Shown here: positions 44,501 through 52,794 of the stretch, in pieces
Numbering within the stretch: position 1 is the first letter of the stretch
Layout: the number at the start of each line of letters is the position of its first letter
Assembly (NCBI RefSeq): GCF_024198235.1
Contig: NZ_JAKCFB010000008.1
Span: 124,001 to 188,000, forward strand
Direction: 5' to 3'
Length of the DNA: 64,000 bases
Source of the DNA: Myxococcus dinghuensis
Lineage (GTDB): Bacteria; Myxococcota; Myxococcia; Myxococcales; Myxococcaceae
Program-made: the position numbers and the translations under genes
The notes under the pieces: generated by a model
What the model saw: the letters and a program-made list of their open reading frames with translations, nothing else
What the model was told of the DNA's origin: nothing
Databases searched by the model: none

Positions 44501-47500
44501 CGTGACCTCGAGCGGCCGCTCGTTCGCCTTCGCGGGCAGCTCGCGCTTGCTGGGGAACGTGCGATAGGTCGACTCGAAGTGGGTCGTCACCACGGCCCCG
44601 GTCGGGTCCTCCACCCGCGTCCGGTTGCCCCACTCGTCGTAGCGGTAGGTGTAGACCTGCCAGGCCTCTCCCTGGCTCCAGCGTGAGCGGGTCTGGAGGT
44701 TCCCGGTGGAGGCGTCGTACGTCAGGCGCTCCCGCTGCAGGGGCTGATGGCCCAGGGGGTCGGCGCTGAGCCGGCGCTCGGTGAGGAGGCCGAAGCGGTG
44801 GCGGGCCACGTCGTTCTGGAAGGACTGCCAGGTATAGAGCGGCGCGGTGGGGACGCCGGTGCTGGTCAGGGTGATGGAGATGGCGTTGCCGTAGTCGTCG
44901 TACTGGAAGGCCTTCGTCCGCACGCAGTCCGGCGTGTCGGAGGCGGCGAACGTGTAGAGCTTCCGGCGCACCTCCAGGGTCTGGAGCTGGTGGACCCCCG
45001 CGCTGGAGGGCGTGGCGTACTCGTACTCGGACCGGGCCATCAGCGCCTGGTCCGAGGCGCGTCGCACCGTCTGGCTGTCCACGGCGTAGGTGCGAGGGAA
45101 CTCCTGGTGGTAGCGCGTCTCGGTGACGACTCCGGCCGCGCCCGTGTGCGGGTCCGACTTGGTCCACGCCGCGAACCCCAGCCAGCCACGTCCCTGGAGG
45201 CTCAGCCGCGCGCCCGCGTAGGTGAGGGCGTGCGTGTAGCGCTGGGTGGACGAGTAGACCTGCGCGTAGCCGGACACGACGTAGCGCGGGTACTGGATGC
45301 TGCGGGAGGCGAAGCTCATCCCCACCTCGGGCGACTGGCTGCCCGGGTTCGTGGCCAGGGCATAGGTGGCCCCGGAGAGCTGGTTGTTGAAGAGCGCCTG
45401 GGTGTCGACCCCGTCCGTCGACGGTGGCGTGCGCGTGTAGACGGCCGGGTCGGTGAGCGGCTTGTAGGTGAGCTCGAAGCGGCCTCCCAGGCCGTTGGTG
45501 AGTGAGGAGACCAGGTCGGGGTAGTCGACCGTCGCCGCCAGCAGGTGGGCCGCGCCGGAGCCGTCCACGTGCAGCAGGTCCGCCTTGCCCGTGCCCGTCA
45601 ATCCCAGGGCGGTGGTGGACTCTCCCGTCGCGACGAAGGCGGGGAGCTGGGACACCTTCTCGTGGAAGCGGAGCTTGCCGGCCTCGTTGACCAGCACGGC
45701 GAGGCGCCGGGACGTGCTCTCACCGTCGCGGCGGTACTCGCCCACGAGGACGAGGTCGTCGCGTCCGCTGCCGGTGACGTCGGCGGGGATGAGCTGGGGG
45801 ATGGCCGCGCCATAGACGAGGCCCGTGGCGCCCAGGTCCTGGACGACGAAGCCCGTCCCCGTGTTGTGCAGCGCCCTCAAGTGGAGCGTGCCTCCCTGGG
45901 TATAGGGATTGAGCAGGTCCACCTGCCCGTCGCCGTTGAGATGGATGGGGATGAGGCTGCCACCCCAGGGGATTCGCGCGTCGGCGGGGAGCAGCGGGGT
46001 GCTCTGGGGCTGGAACCCCTCGCGACCGGCGCGGGCCTCGAGCCAGGTCAGCTTCATGAAGCCGTTGTCCTGGGTGGCGTAGACGAGGTCCGTCTTCCCT
46101 CGCCCCCGCAGGTCCAGCGGGAGCAGCCGTCCTCCGAACGGCAGCGAGGTCGTCGTCGGCCCGGAGGACGATGGGGCGAAGGCGTTGCCGCTCGAGTACA
46201 GGACGGCCAGCTCGAGCATGGAGGCCTTGTTGGTGGCATAGACGAGGTCCGTGCGCCCGTCCCCGTCGACGTCCAAGGAGAGGAGCGTGCCGCCCCAGAG
46301 CAGGTGGTCCGGACCGGCGCCGTGCACCGGTCCCTGGCGGACCAGCGTCCATCGTCCCGAGCGCTCGGTGGCCTTGAAGAGCGTCAGCCCCAGCTTGCCT
46401 CCGTTGTTCGCCGCGTAGACGAGGTCCATGTGGCCGTCGGCGTCCACGTCGAGCGGATGGAAGGTGCCGCCCCAGGCGAGGGTCGCGCCCTGCAGGTCGA
46501 CCGCGTGGGGGCCCTCCAGGCCATTCCGGGTGGAGAGATACAGGTCCAGCCGGAGCTGCTGTTGCGTGTGGTAGGCGTGCAGCACGTCGGTGAGGCCGTT
46601 GCCGCTCACGTCCATGGAGATTCGCAGCCCTCCCTGCAGCGTCTTGCCGAGCGCTCGGGCCGGCTGGAGCAGCGTGGGGGCGGCGTCCGTCTGACCCTGC
46701 CAGGTGAAGGTGGTGGGGGGCAGGGAGGTGTCACGCGCCTGGGTCGAGACGGATTGCAGGAGGGGGCGGCCGGTGGCGTTGCTGGGCAGGTAGGCGAACC
46801 GGTAGGTCCGCACGAGGCTGTCGCCGATGAACGTCTGCACCTGCGAGAGCAACCGGGTGATGCGGATGGGGTGCCCGCCGACATAGGTCGTCGTGGCGTT
46901 CGGGTGGTCCACGAAGCCGAACTGGACCTGCCGCTTGCGCGCGATGGGGGCGTGGACGTTGTCCGTGTAGTCGATGCGCTTCGGGTAGTGGGCGTTGTTC
47001 TGGGCGTCGAGCTCGTACGTCACGGTCATGAAGTTGCCGTGGCGGTCCGTGACGCGGCTGAGGGACCAGAGGCGGATGGCGGGGACCTGGCTCGACGCGG
47101 GCACGCGCGAGTCCACCGTCGTGCCGTATTCCCAGACCTCGCCTTCCCGGGTGTGGACCGTGAAGGATTGGGGCCCGTGTCGGGCATCCCAGCCGGAGGG
47201 GTAGTTGGGGACGACCTTCCTCCATGATTGGATTTCGGTGTGGTAGACGGCCTGCGGCTGCCCGTAGGCGCCCGAGACGGCCATCAATCGCTGCCCATCC
47301 AGGGCGAACCGGTCATCGGAGTCGTAGAGGACGGCGCCGTGGGCTCCGTCCTGCGCCACCGTCCGGCCCACGCGGGTGATGGAGGACAGGCCGCTCAAGC
47401 CCCAGCCCACGCCCATCAGGCCGTCACTCCCTCCGCTGTTGTAGGCGATGCCCAGGGAGGGGGCCATGCCCGCGGTGCCGGGGGGCACCTTGAGGTCGAA

Positions 47501-47569
47501 GGCATACGAGGCGCCCCCGTCCTTGTCGACGTTGAACCGGTCCGTGAGTCTGCCCGCGCTGTCTGCCAT
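41528..47569 (-). CDS. SpvB/TcdB N-terminal domain and RHS-repeat giant protein (Tc toxin BC-like)
   Basis: A 2013-residue protein with no classical signal peptide. It opens with a SpvB/TcB-like domain (V-P-P-G-T-A-G-M-A-P-S-L-G-I-A-Y-N-S-G, then G-V-G-W-G-L-S-G-L), followed by FG-GAP/VCBS-like propeller units (D-V-D-G-D-G-R-T-D-L-V-Y), then YD/RHS repeats (for example Y-R-Y-D-E-W-G-N-R-T-R). The RHS core ends with Y-S-P-L-L-G-G-F-I-T-A-D-T and Y-V-L-N-D-P-L-T-L-I-D-P-S-G near residue 1755, the usual cleavage point before a variable toxin tip. The 258-residue tip is Gly/Ala-rich and hydrophobic in its middle, suggesting membrane insertion, and matches no toxin I know. No TcA-like gene is present. 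Confidence 0.92.
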   Translation of the reverse strand: MADSAGRLTDRFNVDKDGGASYAFDLKVPPGTAGMAPSLGIAYNSGGSDGLMGVGWGLSGLSSITRVGRTVAQDGAHGAVLYDSDDRFALDGQRLMAVSGAYGQPQAVYHTEIQSWRKVVPNYPSGWDARHGPQSFTVHTREGEVWEYGTTVDSRVPASSQVPAIRLWSLSRVTDRHGNFMTVTYELDAQNNAHYPKRIDYTDNVHAPIARKRQVQFGFVDHPNATTTYVGGHPIRITRLLSQVQTFIGDSLVRTYRFAYLPSNATGRPLLQSVSTQARDTSLPPTTFTWQGQTDAAPTLLQPARALGKTLQGGLRISMDVSGNGLTDVLHAYHTQQQLRLDLYLSTRNGLEGPHAVDLQGATLAWGGTFHPLDVDADGHMDLVYAANNGGKLGLTLFKATERSGRWTLVRQGPVHGAGPDHLLWGGTLLSLDVDGDGRTDLVYATNKASMLELAVLYSSGNAFAPSSSGPTTTSLPFGGRLLPLDLRGRGKTDLVYATQDNGFMKLTWLEARAGREGFQPQSTPLLPADARIPWGGSLIPIHLNGDGQVDLLNPYTQGGTLHLRALHNTGTGFVVQDLGATGLVYGAAIPQLIPADVTGSGRDDLVLVGEYRRDGESTSRRLAVLVNEAGKLRFHEKVSQLPAFVATGESTTALGLTGTGKADLLHVDGSGAAHLLAATVDYPDLVSSLTNGLGGRFELTYKPLTDPAVYTRTPPSTDGVDTQALFNNQLSGATYALATNPGSQSPEVGMSFASRSIQYPRYVVSGYAQVYSSTQRYTHALTYAGARLSLQGRGWLGFAAWTKSDPHTGAAGVVTETRYHQEFPRTYAVDSQTVRRASDQALMARSEYEYATPSSAGVHQLQTLEVRRKLYTFAASDTPDCVRTKAFQYDDYGNAISITLTSTGVPTAPLYTWQSFQNDVARHRFGLLTERRLSADPLGHQPLQRERLTYDASTGNLQTRSRWSQGEAWQVYTYRYDEWGNRTRVEDPTGAVVTTHFESTYRTFPSKRELPAKANERPLEVTFEYDAALGALTSQTHASGGREVHLHDGLGRLVETQRTGPDGDRVVPTVLLRRGQDATGIHCETRTRQEWGRDVWTVRTEYLDGFGRVTRTATQGMEDGALVGRAIQQDTVHDAHDQPVEQTLPYFQGDTPTRAQALTHDEYERVVRREAVGVGTAPLVTTYAYPRTNRVLITEGAASSAPRTRTLTHGFHGETQCLAEVEDGQGHVTRFTHDALGRRLSATDPKVETTFAYDGLDRHVAITTRSGSTTFTRETYAYQDDLRRWTHTDGTGLVTTFQLDALRRMESKQVGSETTTYRYDEATSPWSRGLLTGVRLPDGTGYAYGHDPDGNTTSVELTLGGTRYTLGQTFTPTRLVSRIVYPDAARTEVRYQRDSVARLTKILEGEKAHLTQSDFSALGAPAVAHYGNGVRADWTYTADGHLLTQDIRGHDERPLSATSVEWNAFWQVEGVKDRLEPSLDQDFAYDPLGQLLRAQGGGHGLKEYAYDAACSLVLKDGLTMERAGHQVTAGFSPALPDALQARYDANGSLVELKYQGTTTQFSYDGERRLQQAGDVRFAYDQDGRRLMKAEPGLTTYYVAPCYEVVVFPGGARQHTRYVQEGEHLVASVTVAESGTPPGGPPGVPTPGTRYFHVNHTRSTTLVTNEQGRLASALDYDPFGTPRLRSGADDFRHKYTGLELDSTGLYHASSRYYSPLLGGFITADTQLGAGEERPGAFNRYAYVLNDPLTLIDPSGFGLFGSIKNFFTNTLPNWVSRNWEEIVSYAVDIALIAGGIALSFVPGLQGVAALAVGVAVGGLVGAGLGGLAYNISTSATGKEFSWGDWGTQVGIGAAAGAIGGGFSAAGELAAVGLNLANKTLLNIGLRAGVDLVGGVVSGVSSQLIGNAVAGAALGSDLAFAAVFGGVGGAIGSLVSSGSKAALSRVSNSIDEVEAIPSWVRRQAYNVSGSLDAVPFDVDGMRQVVTLTLGGTFGTSLGYTLSYLHAEQFFLPGMK

Positions 47570-47815
47570 TGCGCCTGCTCCCGGCTGGATGAGAACCGCC
47601 GCGCACGCCGCGTTTTCGGACGCGGTGTGGACTGTGTGTCGGAACGCGGTCGCGCCAGGGGAGCGTGCGAGCTGGGAGGGATGCCTTGGGAGGGTCGGTC
47701 TGAGATGTGATTGACCGCAGGGGCTACTCTTGTTCCTGGACGGATTCGAAGTCGAGCAAAGAATGGAGCGTCGTACCGGAGGCCCTGGTGAGTGTTTGCC
47801 ACCAACAGCACGGCG

Positions 47816-48514
47816 TCAGGCGAAGAAGGCCCGTAGGAAGAGGTACGCGACGTACGCGGACCAGCACAGGATGAGGGCGAAGCAGACGAGCGCGAACCGC
47901 TGCAGCCGGCTCCCCATCGCCACGCGCCGGTGTCGCCAGGGCAGCCGCAGCACCGTGCCGCCCGCGAGGAAGGGCGCCGGCATCAGGTTGTAGGCGGCCG
48001 TCTTCGCGAGGATGCGCCCCCAGACCTCCAGCAGGTCGCCATGCCGGAGCATGGCCACGAGGTGGTCGACGCGTCGGGGCAGCGCCCACAGCTCGATGGG
48101 CAGCATGAAGCCGGAGAGGAACTGGTGCAGCCCCTCGCCGAAGCCGAGGCTCACCAACGCGAGGCCGATGATGAGCACCCACGGGACGAGCAGGACGGTG
48201 GCGTGCTGGGTCGGTGGGAGGCGCGCCAGGACGCCTTCCTCCACCTGCGCGTCGGGGATGGGCGCCGTGGCGAACTCCACCGTGCCGGTGGTGGAGATGG
48301 CGTGGACCTCGTACTCGCATCCGCCCATGCGCCACTTCAGCAGCCTGGGGCCGAAGCCCAACTGGATGCGCGACGCCTTCATCCCGAACAGGCGCGCCAC
48401 CATCGCCTGGCTCAACACGTAGACGGTGTTGAGCGACAGGGCGAAGAGCCAGAGCCAGAAGAGGAGGACGGGGCGGGGCATGGCGCGACCCGCAGGCATA
48501 GCACGGCTGCCCAT
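47816..48514 (-). CDS. M50 (site-2 protease)-like membrane protein lacking HExxH
   Basis: About 232 residues with four or five hydrophobic segments. The order and wording of M50 peptidases is visible: Q-A-M-V-A-R-L-F-G-M-K-A-S-R-I-Q-L-G-F-G-P-R-L corresponds to the usual H-E-x-G-H-x-x-x-A-R-x-x-G-V-K block, and Y-N-L-M-P-A-P-F-L-A-G-G corresponds to N-L-L-P-I-P-P-L-D-G-G. The zinc ligands are gone: L-S-Q-A-M replaces HExxH, and A replaces the D of L-D-G-G. It is therefore probably a catalytically dead relative. Start taken at ATG 48514 (AGAGGG upstream); ATGs at 48499 and 48481 are possible. Lies between nrdB and the RHS locus on the same strand. Confidence 0.7.
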   Translation of the reverse strand: MGSRAMPAGRAMPRPVLLFWLWLFALSLNTVYVLSQAMVARLFGMKASRIQLGFGPRLLKWRMGGCEYEVHAISTTGTVEFATAPIPDAQVEEGVLARLPPTQHATVLLVPWVLIIGLALVSLGFGEGLHQFLSGFMLPIELWALPRRVDHLVAMLRHGDLLEVWGRILAKTAAYNLMPAPFLAGGTVLRLPWRHRRVAMGSRLQRFALVCFALILCWSAYVAYLFLRAFFA

Positions 48515-48737
48515 GGGCCCTCTTGCTCGCCCGGGGAGCGCCCGCAACCGCGTCAGGGCCGACCCAGCGGATGAAGAGTGTCTGGATGCGGAAGTAGATG
48601 ACGTCGGCCCACCACGAGGCCTCCGTGGCGGAATGACGGGCTGCGTCTTCGTGAGGGGGGCCCTGGTGTCGCCACGGAGTCGTGACGAGCGGTGCTTCCG
48701 GTGGGCCTCGAGGGAGGAGGGCTCCCGAGGCGCGAGC

Positions 48738-48761
48738 GGGGCGGACCCGTGGGCCCGCCCC
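48738..48761 (-). terminator. Terminator after nrdB
   Basis: GGGGCGG (48738-48744) pairs with CCGCCCC (48755-48761), with CCC/GGG partly extending inside. It lies 11 bp beyond the nrdB stop on the minus strand. Confidence 0.65.
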
Positions 48762-48771
48762 GGTGTGGCCG

Positions 48772-49782
48772 TCAGAACGTGGCGTCGAGCACCACGTCGT
48801 TGGCCGCGCCCACTCCCACGGCGACCTGGTAGGCGGACACGCGGCGCTCGAAGAAGTTGGTGAGCTCCTGCACGTCCTGCAGGTCCATGAAGGACAGCGG
48901 GTTCTTGGTGCGGAAGACGGGGGCGATGCCCAGCATCTGCAGGCGCTGGTCCGCGACGTACTCCAGGTAGCCGCGCATCTCCTGCACGGAGAGGCCGGCC
49001 ACGCCGCCGCTCAGCAGGTCCTGGGCGAACTGCGTCTCGCACTCCACCGCCTCGCGCAGCATGGCCTCCACGTCGCGCTCCATCTTCGCGTCGAAGAGCT
49101 CCGGCTCCTCCTTGCGCGCCACCTGGATGCACTCGAACGCGAACGCCATGTGGGCGCTCTCGTCGCGGAACACCCAGTTCGTCCCGGCGGCGAGCCCGTT
49201 GAGCAGCCCCTTGCTGCGCAGGAAGTAGACGTAGGCGAACGCGGCGAAGAAGAAGAGCCCCTCGATGCAGCCCGCGAAGCAGATGAGGTTGAGGAGGAAG
49301 CGCTGCCGGTGCTCCTTCGACTGGATGACATCCACGTCGTTGATGCTGTCCATCCACTTCATGCAGAAGCGCGCCTTGCGCTGGATGGAGGGGATGTTGT
49401 CGATGGCGGCGAACGCCTTGGCGCGCTCGGCCGGGTCCGGCACGTACGTGTCCAGCAGCGTCAGGTAGAACTGGACGTGCAGCGCCTCCTCGAAGAGCTG
49501 GCGCGACAGGTACATGCGCGCCTCGGGGGCGTTGATGTGCTTGTAGAGGTTCAGCACCAGGTTGTTGCCGACGATGCTGTCACCCGTGGCGAAGAACGCC
49601 ACCAGCCGGTGGATGAGGTGGCGCTCCGCGTCCGTCATCTTCGAGCGGAGGTCCACCAGGTCCGTGGAGAAGTCGACCTCCTCCACCGTCCAGGTGTTCT
49701 TGATGGCGTTCCGATACATCTCGAAGAACACCGGATACGCCATCGGGCGCAGCGTCAGGTTCAATCCAGGGTCGAGCAGCAT
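48772..49782 (-). CDS. nrdB: Class Ia ribonucleotide reductase beta subunit
   Basis: A 336-residue R2 protein carrying the diiron-tyrosyl radical. Iron ligands and tyrosine are in place: E-E-A-L-H-V-Q-F-Y (ligand Glu, His, then radical Tyr four residues later), C-I-E-G-L-F-F-F, and D-E-S-A-H-M-A-F. The ATG at 49782 begins M-L-L-D-P-G-L-N-L-T-L-R-P-M-A-Y-P, standard for this subgroup. It follows nrdA with a hairpin and an inverted repeat in the 176-bp gap, so it may have separate control. Confidence 0.97.
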   Translation of the reverse strand: MLLDPGLNLTLRPMAYPVFFEMYRNAIKNTWTVEEVDFSTDLVDLRSKMTDAERHLIHRLVAFFATGDSIVGNNLVLNLYKHINAPEARMYLSRQLFEEALHVQFYLTLLDTYVPDPAERAKAFAAIDNIPSIQRKARFCMKWMDSINDVDVIQSKEHRQRFLLNLICFAGCIEGLFFFAAFAYVYFLRSKGLLNGLAAGTNWVFRDESAHMAFAFECIQVARKEEPELFDAKMERDVEAMLREAVECETQFAQDLLSGGVAGLSVQEMRGYLEYVADQRLQMLGIAPVFRTKNPLSFMDLQDVQELTNFFERRVSAYQVAVGVGAANDVVLDATF

Positions 49783-49847
49783 GGCGGCGATCAATACCAC
49801 GCTGACCGGAAGCACGAACAAGCCCCTGGGCTCGACCGCTCGCCTGT

Positions 49848-49872
49848 GGAACTGCACGTGCTCAACAGTTCC
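49848..49872. repeat. Inverted repeat upstream of nrdB
   Basis: GGAACTG (49848-49854) and CAGTTCC (49866-49872) are a perfect 7-bp inverted repeat with an 11-base centre, 66 bp before the nrdB start. It does not fit the NrdR consensus; it could be an operator or small hairpin. Confidence 0.4.
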
Positions 49873-49887
49873 TTCTCATGACGACAC

Positions 49888-49923
49888 GGCCGGTGAGCGC
49901 GTGTTTCCACACGCTCGCCGGCC
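49888..49923 (-). terminator. Strong hairpin between nrdA and nrdB
   Basis: GGCCGG (49888-49893) pairs with CCGGCC (49918-49923); after one mismatch, GAGCG (49895-49899) pairs with CGCTC (49912-49916), with a small GTG/CAC stem inside. It can end or reduce transcription between the two genes. Confidence 0.6.
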
Positions 49924-49958
49924 GCGAGGAACCGCAGTCTCGAAACGTCAGCGGGCTG

Positions 49959-52466
49959 CTACTGGCAGGCCTCGCACGCCTCGGGGTTCTCCAGCGAGCA
50001 CGCCACCGCTTCGGCGTCCGTCACCTTCGAGGCCTGCGCCACCGGCGCCGGCGCGGCGACCTGGGCGGTGGTGGTGGTGCTCGACGAGCCCACCGTGGCC
50101 TTGGCGATGCGCGTGGCCGGGCGCGAGCGCAGGTAGTAGGTCGTCTTCAGCCCCTTCTGCCACGCGTAGAAGTACATCGAGGAGAGCTTGCCGATGTTCG
50201 GCGTCTCCACGAAGAGGTTGAGCGACTGGCTCTGGTCGATGAAGGCGCCGCGGTCCGCCGCCATGTCCAGCAGCGAGCGCATGGGCAGCTCCCACGCGGT
50301 GCGGTAGATGGCGCGCAGGTCGGCGGGCAGCTCGGTGAGGTCCTGGATGCTGCCCTCGGCGAGCTTGATGCGGTTGCGCACGCCCTCGTTCCACATGCCC
50401 AACTGCTGCAGGTCGCGCACCAGGTAGCGGTTCACCTGGAGGAAGTCACCCGACAGCGTCTCGCGCTTGAAGAGGTTGGAGACCTGCGGCTCGATGCACT
50501 CGTAGCACCCGGCGATGGAGGCGATGGTCGCCGTGGGCGCGATGGCGATCATCAGCGAGTTGCGCAGGCCGTGCTTCATGATGCGCGCGCGCAGCGCGTC
50601 CCAGCGGGCCACGTCGGTGGGCTTGATGCCCCAGCTGTCGAACTGCAGCTCGCCCTTCGCCGCCCGCGTCTCCGGGAAGGACAGGTGGGGGCCGGACTGC
50701 TCGGCCAGCTCGCACGAGGTGGACAGCGCCGCGTAGTAGATCTCCTCCGAGATGCGCCTGGACAGCTCGCGGGCCTCGGGGGCGTCGAACGGCAGGCGCA
50801 GTTGGAAGAACACGTCCTGCAGGCCCATCAGGCCCAGGCCCACCGGGCGCCAGCGGCGGTTGGAGTCCGCGGCGGCGGGGATGGGGTAGTAGTTGAGGTC
50901 GATGACGCGGTCGAGCTGCTTGAGCGCCAGGTGCGCGTTGGCGCGCAGCCGCTCGAAGTCGAACTTCCCGTCCACCACCATGCGGCCCAGGTTGAGCGAG
51001 CCCAGGTTGCACACCGCCGTCTCACCCTGGCTCGTCACCTCCAGGATTTCGGTGCACAGGTTGGACAGGTGGATGACGTTGCCGGGCTGGCCCGTCTGGT
51101 TGCTCTTGCGGTTGCTGATGTCCTTGAAGGTCATCCAGCCGTTGCCCGTCTGCGCCAGCGTCTTCATCATCCGCGCGTACAGGTCGCGCGCCTTCACCTT
51201 GCGCATGGCCAGGCCCGCGGCCTCGGCCTCGGCGTAGGCCTTGTCGAAGGCCTCGCCGTACAGGTCCGTCAGGTGCGGCACCACCTTGGGGTCGAACAGG
51301 CTCCAGTCGCCCTCCGACTCCACGCGCTTCATGAACAGGTCCGGCACCCAGTTGGCCAGGTTCAGGTTGTGGGTGCGGCGGGCGTCGTCACCGGTGTTGT
51401 CGCGCAGCTCGAGGAAGTCCTCGATGTCCGCGTGCCACGTCTCCAGGTACACGCAGCACGCGCCCTTGCGCTTGCCGCCCTGGTTCACCGCGGCGACGGA
51501 GGCGTCCAGCGTCTTCAGCCAGGGGACGATGCCGTTGGAGTGGCCGTTGGTGGAGCGGATGAGCGAGCCGCGCGCGCGCACGCGGTGGTAGCCCACGCCG
51601 ATGCCGCCGGAGAACTTCGACAGCATCGCGATGTCGGAGTACTTCCGGTAGATGGCGTCCAACTCGTCGGTGGGCGAGTCCAGCAGGAAGCAGCTCGAGA
51701 GCTGCTCGTGGCGCGTGCCGGAGTTGAAGAGGGTGGGGGAGCTGGGCAGGTACTCCAGCGAGCTGAACAGGCGGTACAGCTCGATGGCCTCGCGCGCGTT
51801 GTCACCGCTGAGCGCGCACGCCACGCGCAGGAAGAACTCCTGCGGCGTCTCCAGCACCTCGCGCGTCTGCGGGTTCTTCAGGAGGTAGCGGTCGTAGACG
51901 GTGCGCAGGCCGAAGTACTCGAACAGGTCGTTGCGCGACGGGTCGATGGCGGCGTTGAGCTTGCGCGCGTTGGCCTGCACGAACTGCAGCAGCCGGTCCG
52001 CGATGAGGCCGTGCTTGTGGCCCGCCGCGATGGACTGGCTGAACGAGTGGATGTCCTGGTTGCTGACCTCCTTCTGGATGAAGGTGGCCAGCAGGCGCGC
52101 GGACAGGCGCGCGTACTCGGGCTCCTCGACGATGAGGGCCGCGGCGGTCTGGATGGACAGGCTGTCCAACTCGCGCGTGGTGGCGCCGTCGTAGAGGCCG
52201 GAGATGGTCTTCGTGGCCACGCGCATGACGTCCACGCGCGACAGGCCCACGCAGCTCTTGCCCACCGCCCGGACGATCTTGTTCAGGTCCACCGGCTCCG
52301 CGGTGCCGTTGCGCTTGCGCACCCGCATCGTCGTGGGGGCGAACTCACTCGAGGTGGCCTCGGGGGCTACCGGCGTCACGCTCGCGGCCGGCACGGGGTG
52401 GCCGTTGGTGGCGGGCGGGACAGGCATCGGCGCGGACGACGGCTTCACGGGCGTCTCGAAGTTCAC
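49959..52466 (-). CDS. nrdA: Class Ia ribonucleotide reductase alpha subunit
   Basis: An 835-residue R1 that reduces ribonucleoside diphosphates. After a Pro/Ala-rich leader of about 45 residues comes an ATP-cone (V-R-K-R-N-G-T-A-E-P-V-D-L-N-K-I), the allosteric activity domain. Catalytic residues are visible: S-S-C-F-L-L (first redox Cys), L-S-N-L-C-T-E-I (Asn, thiyl Cys, Glu), A-V-C-N-L-G-S-L (second redox Cys), and the radical-transfer Y-Y-L-R-S. The C-terminus ends C-E-A-C-Q, the swinging cysteine pair. Starts at GTG 52466 with GGAG upstream. Expression is probably controlled by NrdR at the promoter 280 bp upstream. Confidence 0.97.
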   Translation of the reverse strand: MNFETPVKPSSAPMPVPPATNGHPVPAASVTPVAPEATSSEFAPTTMRVRKRNGTAEPVDLNKIVRAVGKSCVGLSRVDVMRVATKTISGLYDGATTRELDSLSIQTAAALIVEEPEYARLSARLLATFIQKEVSNQDIHSFSQSIAAGHKHGLIADRLLQFVQANARKLNAAIDPSRNDLFEYFGLRTVYDRYLLKNPQTREVLETPQEFFLRVACALSGDNAREAIELYRLFSSLEYLPSSPTLFNSGTRHEQLSSCFLLDSPTDELDAIYRKYSDIAMLSKFSGGIGVGYHRVRARGSLIRSTNGHSNGIVPWLKTLDASVAAVNQGGKRKGACCVYLETWHADIEDFLELRDNTGDDARRTHNLNLANWVPDLFMKRVESEGDWSLFDPKVVPHLTDLYGEAFDKAYAEAEAAGLAMRKVKARDLYARMMKTLAQTGNGWMTFKDISNRKSNQTGQPGNVIHLSNLCTEILEVTSQGETAVCNLGSLNLGRMVVDGKFDFERLRANAHLALKQLDRVIDLNYYPIPAAADSNRRWRPVGLGLMGLQDVFFQLRLPFDAPEARELSRRISEEIYYAALSTSCELAEQSGPHLSFPETRAAKGELQFDSWGIKPTDVARWDALRARIMKHGLRNSLMIAIAPTATIASIAGCYECIEPQVSNLFKRETLSGDFLQVNRYLVRDLQQLGMWNEGVRNRIKLAEGSIQDLTELPADLRAIYRTAWELPMRSLLDMAADRGAFIDQSQSLNLFVETPNIGKLSSMYFYAWQKGLKTTYYLRSRPATRIAKATVGSSSTTTTAQVAAPAPVAQASKVTDAEAVACSLENPEACEACQ

Positions 52467-52623
52467 GAGCGGCTCACTCCAAACGGAAAGGCGGAACGGA
52501 AAAGGCGATGACGTGACCACGCGGGCAGACGACCAGCCTGCCCAGGGAGGGGGCTCCCAGGCCACGAAATTGTGACTGTACGGATGTGTAGTGAAAGGGC
52601 CCGAGACGACCGCCACGGGCCTA

Positions 52624-52706
52624 CGGTCTAGGGGAGACCGGAGGGCTCAGGTGACATGTGGGGCGAACCGCTGTGTGTAGAGATGCCACAACCCCTCCCT
52701 GAGCCC
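52624..52706 (-). promoter_or_regulatory. Two adjacent hairpins in the nrdA leader
   Basis: GGGCTCAGG (52643-52651) and CCTGAGCCC (52698-52706) form a perfect 9-bp stem closing a 46-base interior; directly beside it CGGTCT (52624-52629) and AGACCG (52635-52640) form a perfect 6-bp hairpin with a 5-base loop. I compared the region with the conserved boxes of the cobalamin and c-di-GMP riboswitches and found no match. Confidence 0.5.
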
Positions 52707-52750
52707 TGGGTGATGACACCGCCTTTGGTGGGGCGCCATCGACCGGGCAC

Positions 52751-52779
52751 AAGGTATGGGGGGGGTGGCCCAGTGTCAA
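52751..52779 (-). promoter_or_regulatory. nrdA promoter
   Basis: On the minus strand, consensus TTGACA (52774-52779) is followed after 17 bp by TACCTT (52751-52756). This is the best -35 in the window. Confidence 0.6.
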
Positions 52780-52794
52780 CGCGAGATCTAGTGC
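52779..52794 (-). promoter_or_regulatory. NrdR-box-like operator
   Basis: GCACTAGATCTCGCGT (minus strand) matches 12 of 16 positions of the NrdR consensus and touches the -35 hexamer. A weaker partner (8 of 16) lies at 52812-52827, about 33 bp centre to centre, close to the three-turn spacing usual for paired NrdR boxes. Confidence 0.45.

Noticed and set aside
41468..44686. A 1072-codon open frame on the plus strand inside the RHS gene
   Set aside because: Antisense to clear RHS/YD repeats; composition (Arg, Gly, Val, His) shows no domain and no ribosome-binding site.
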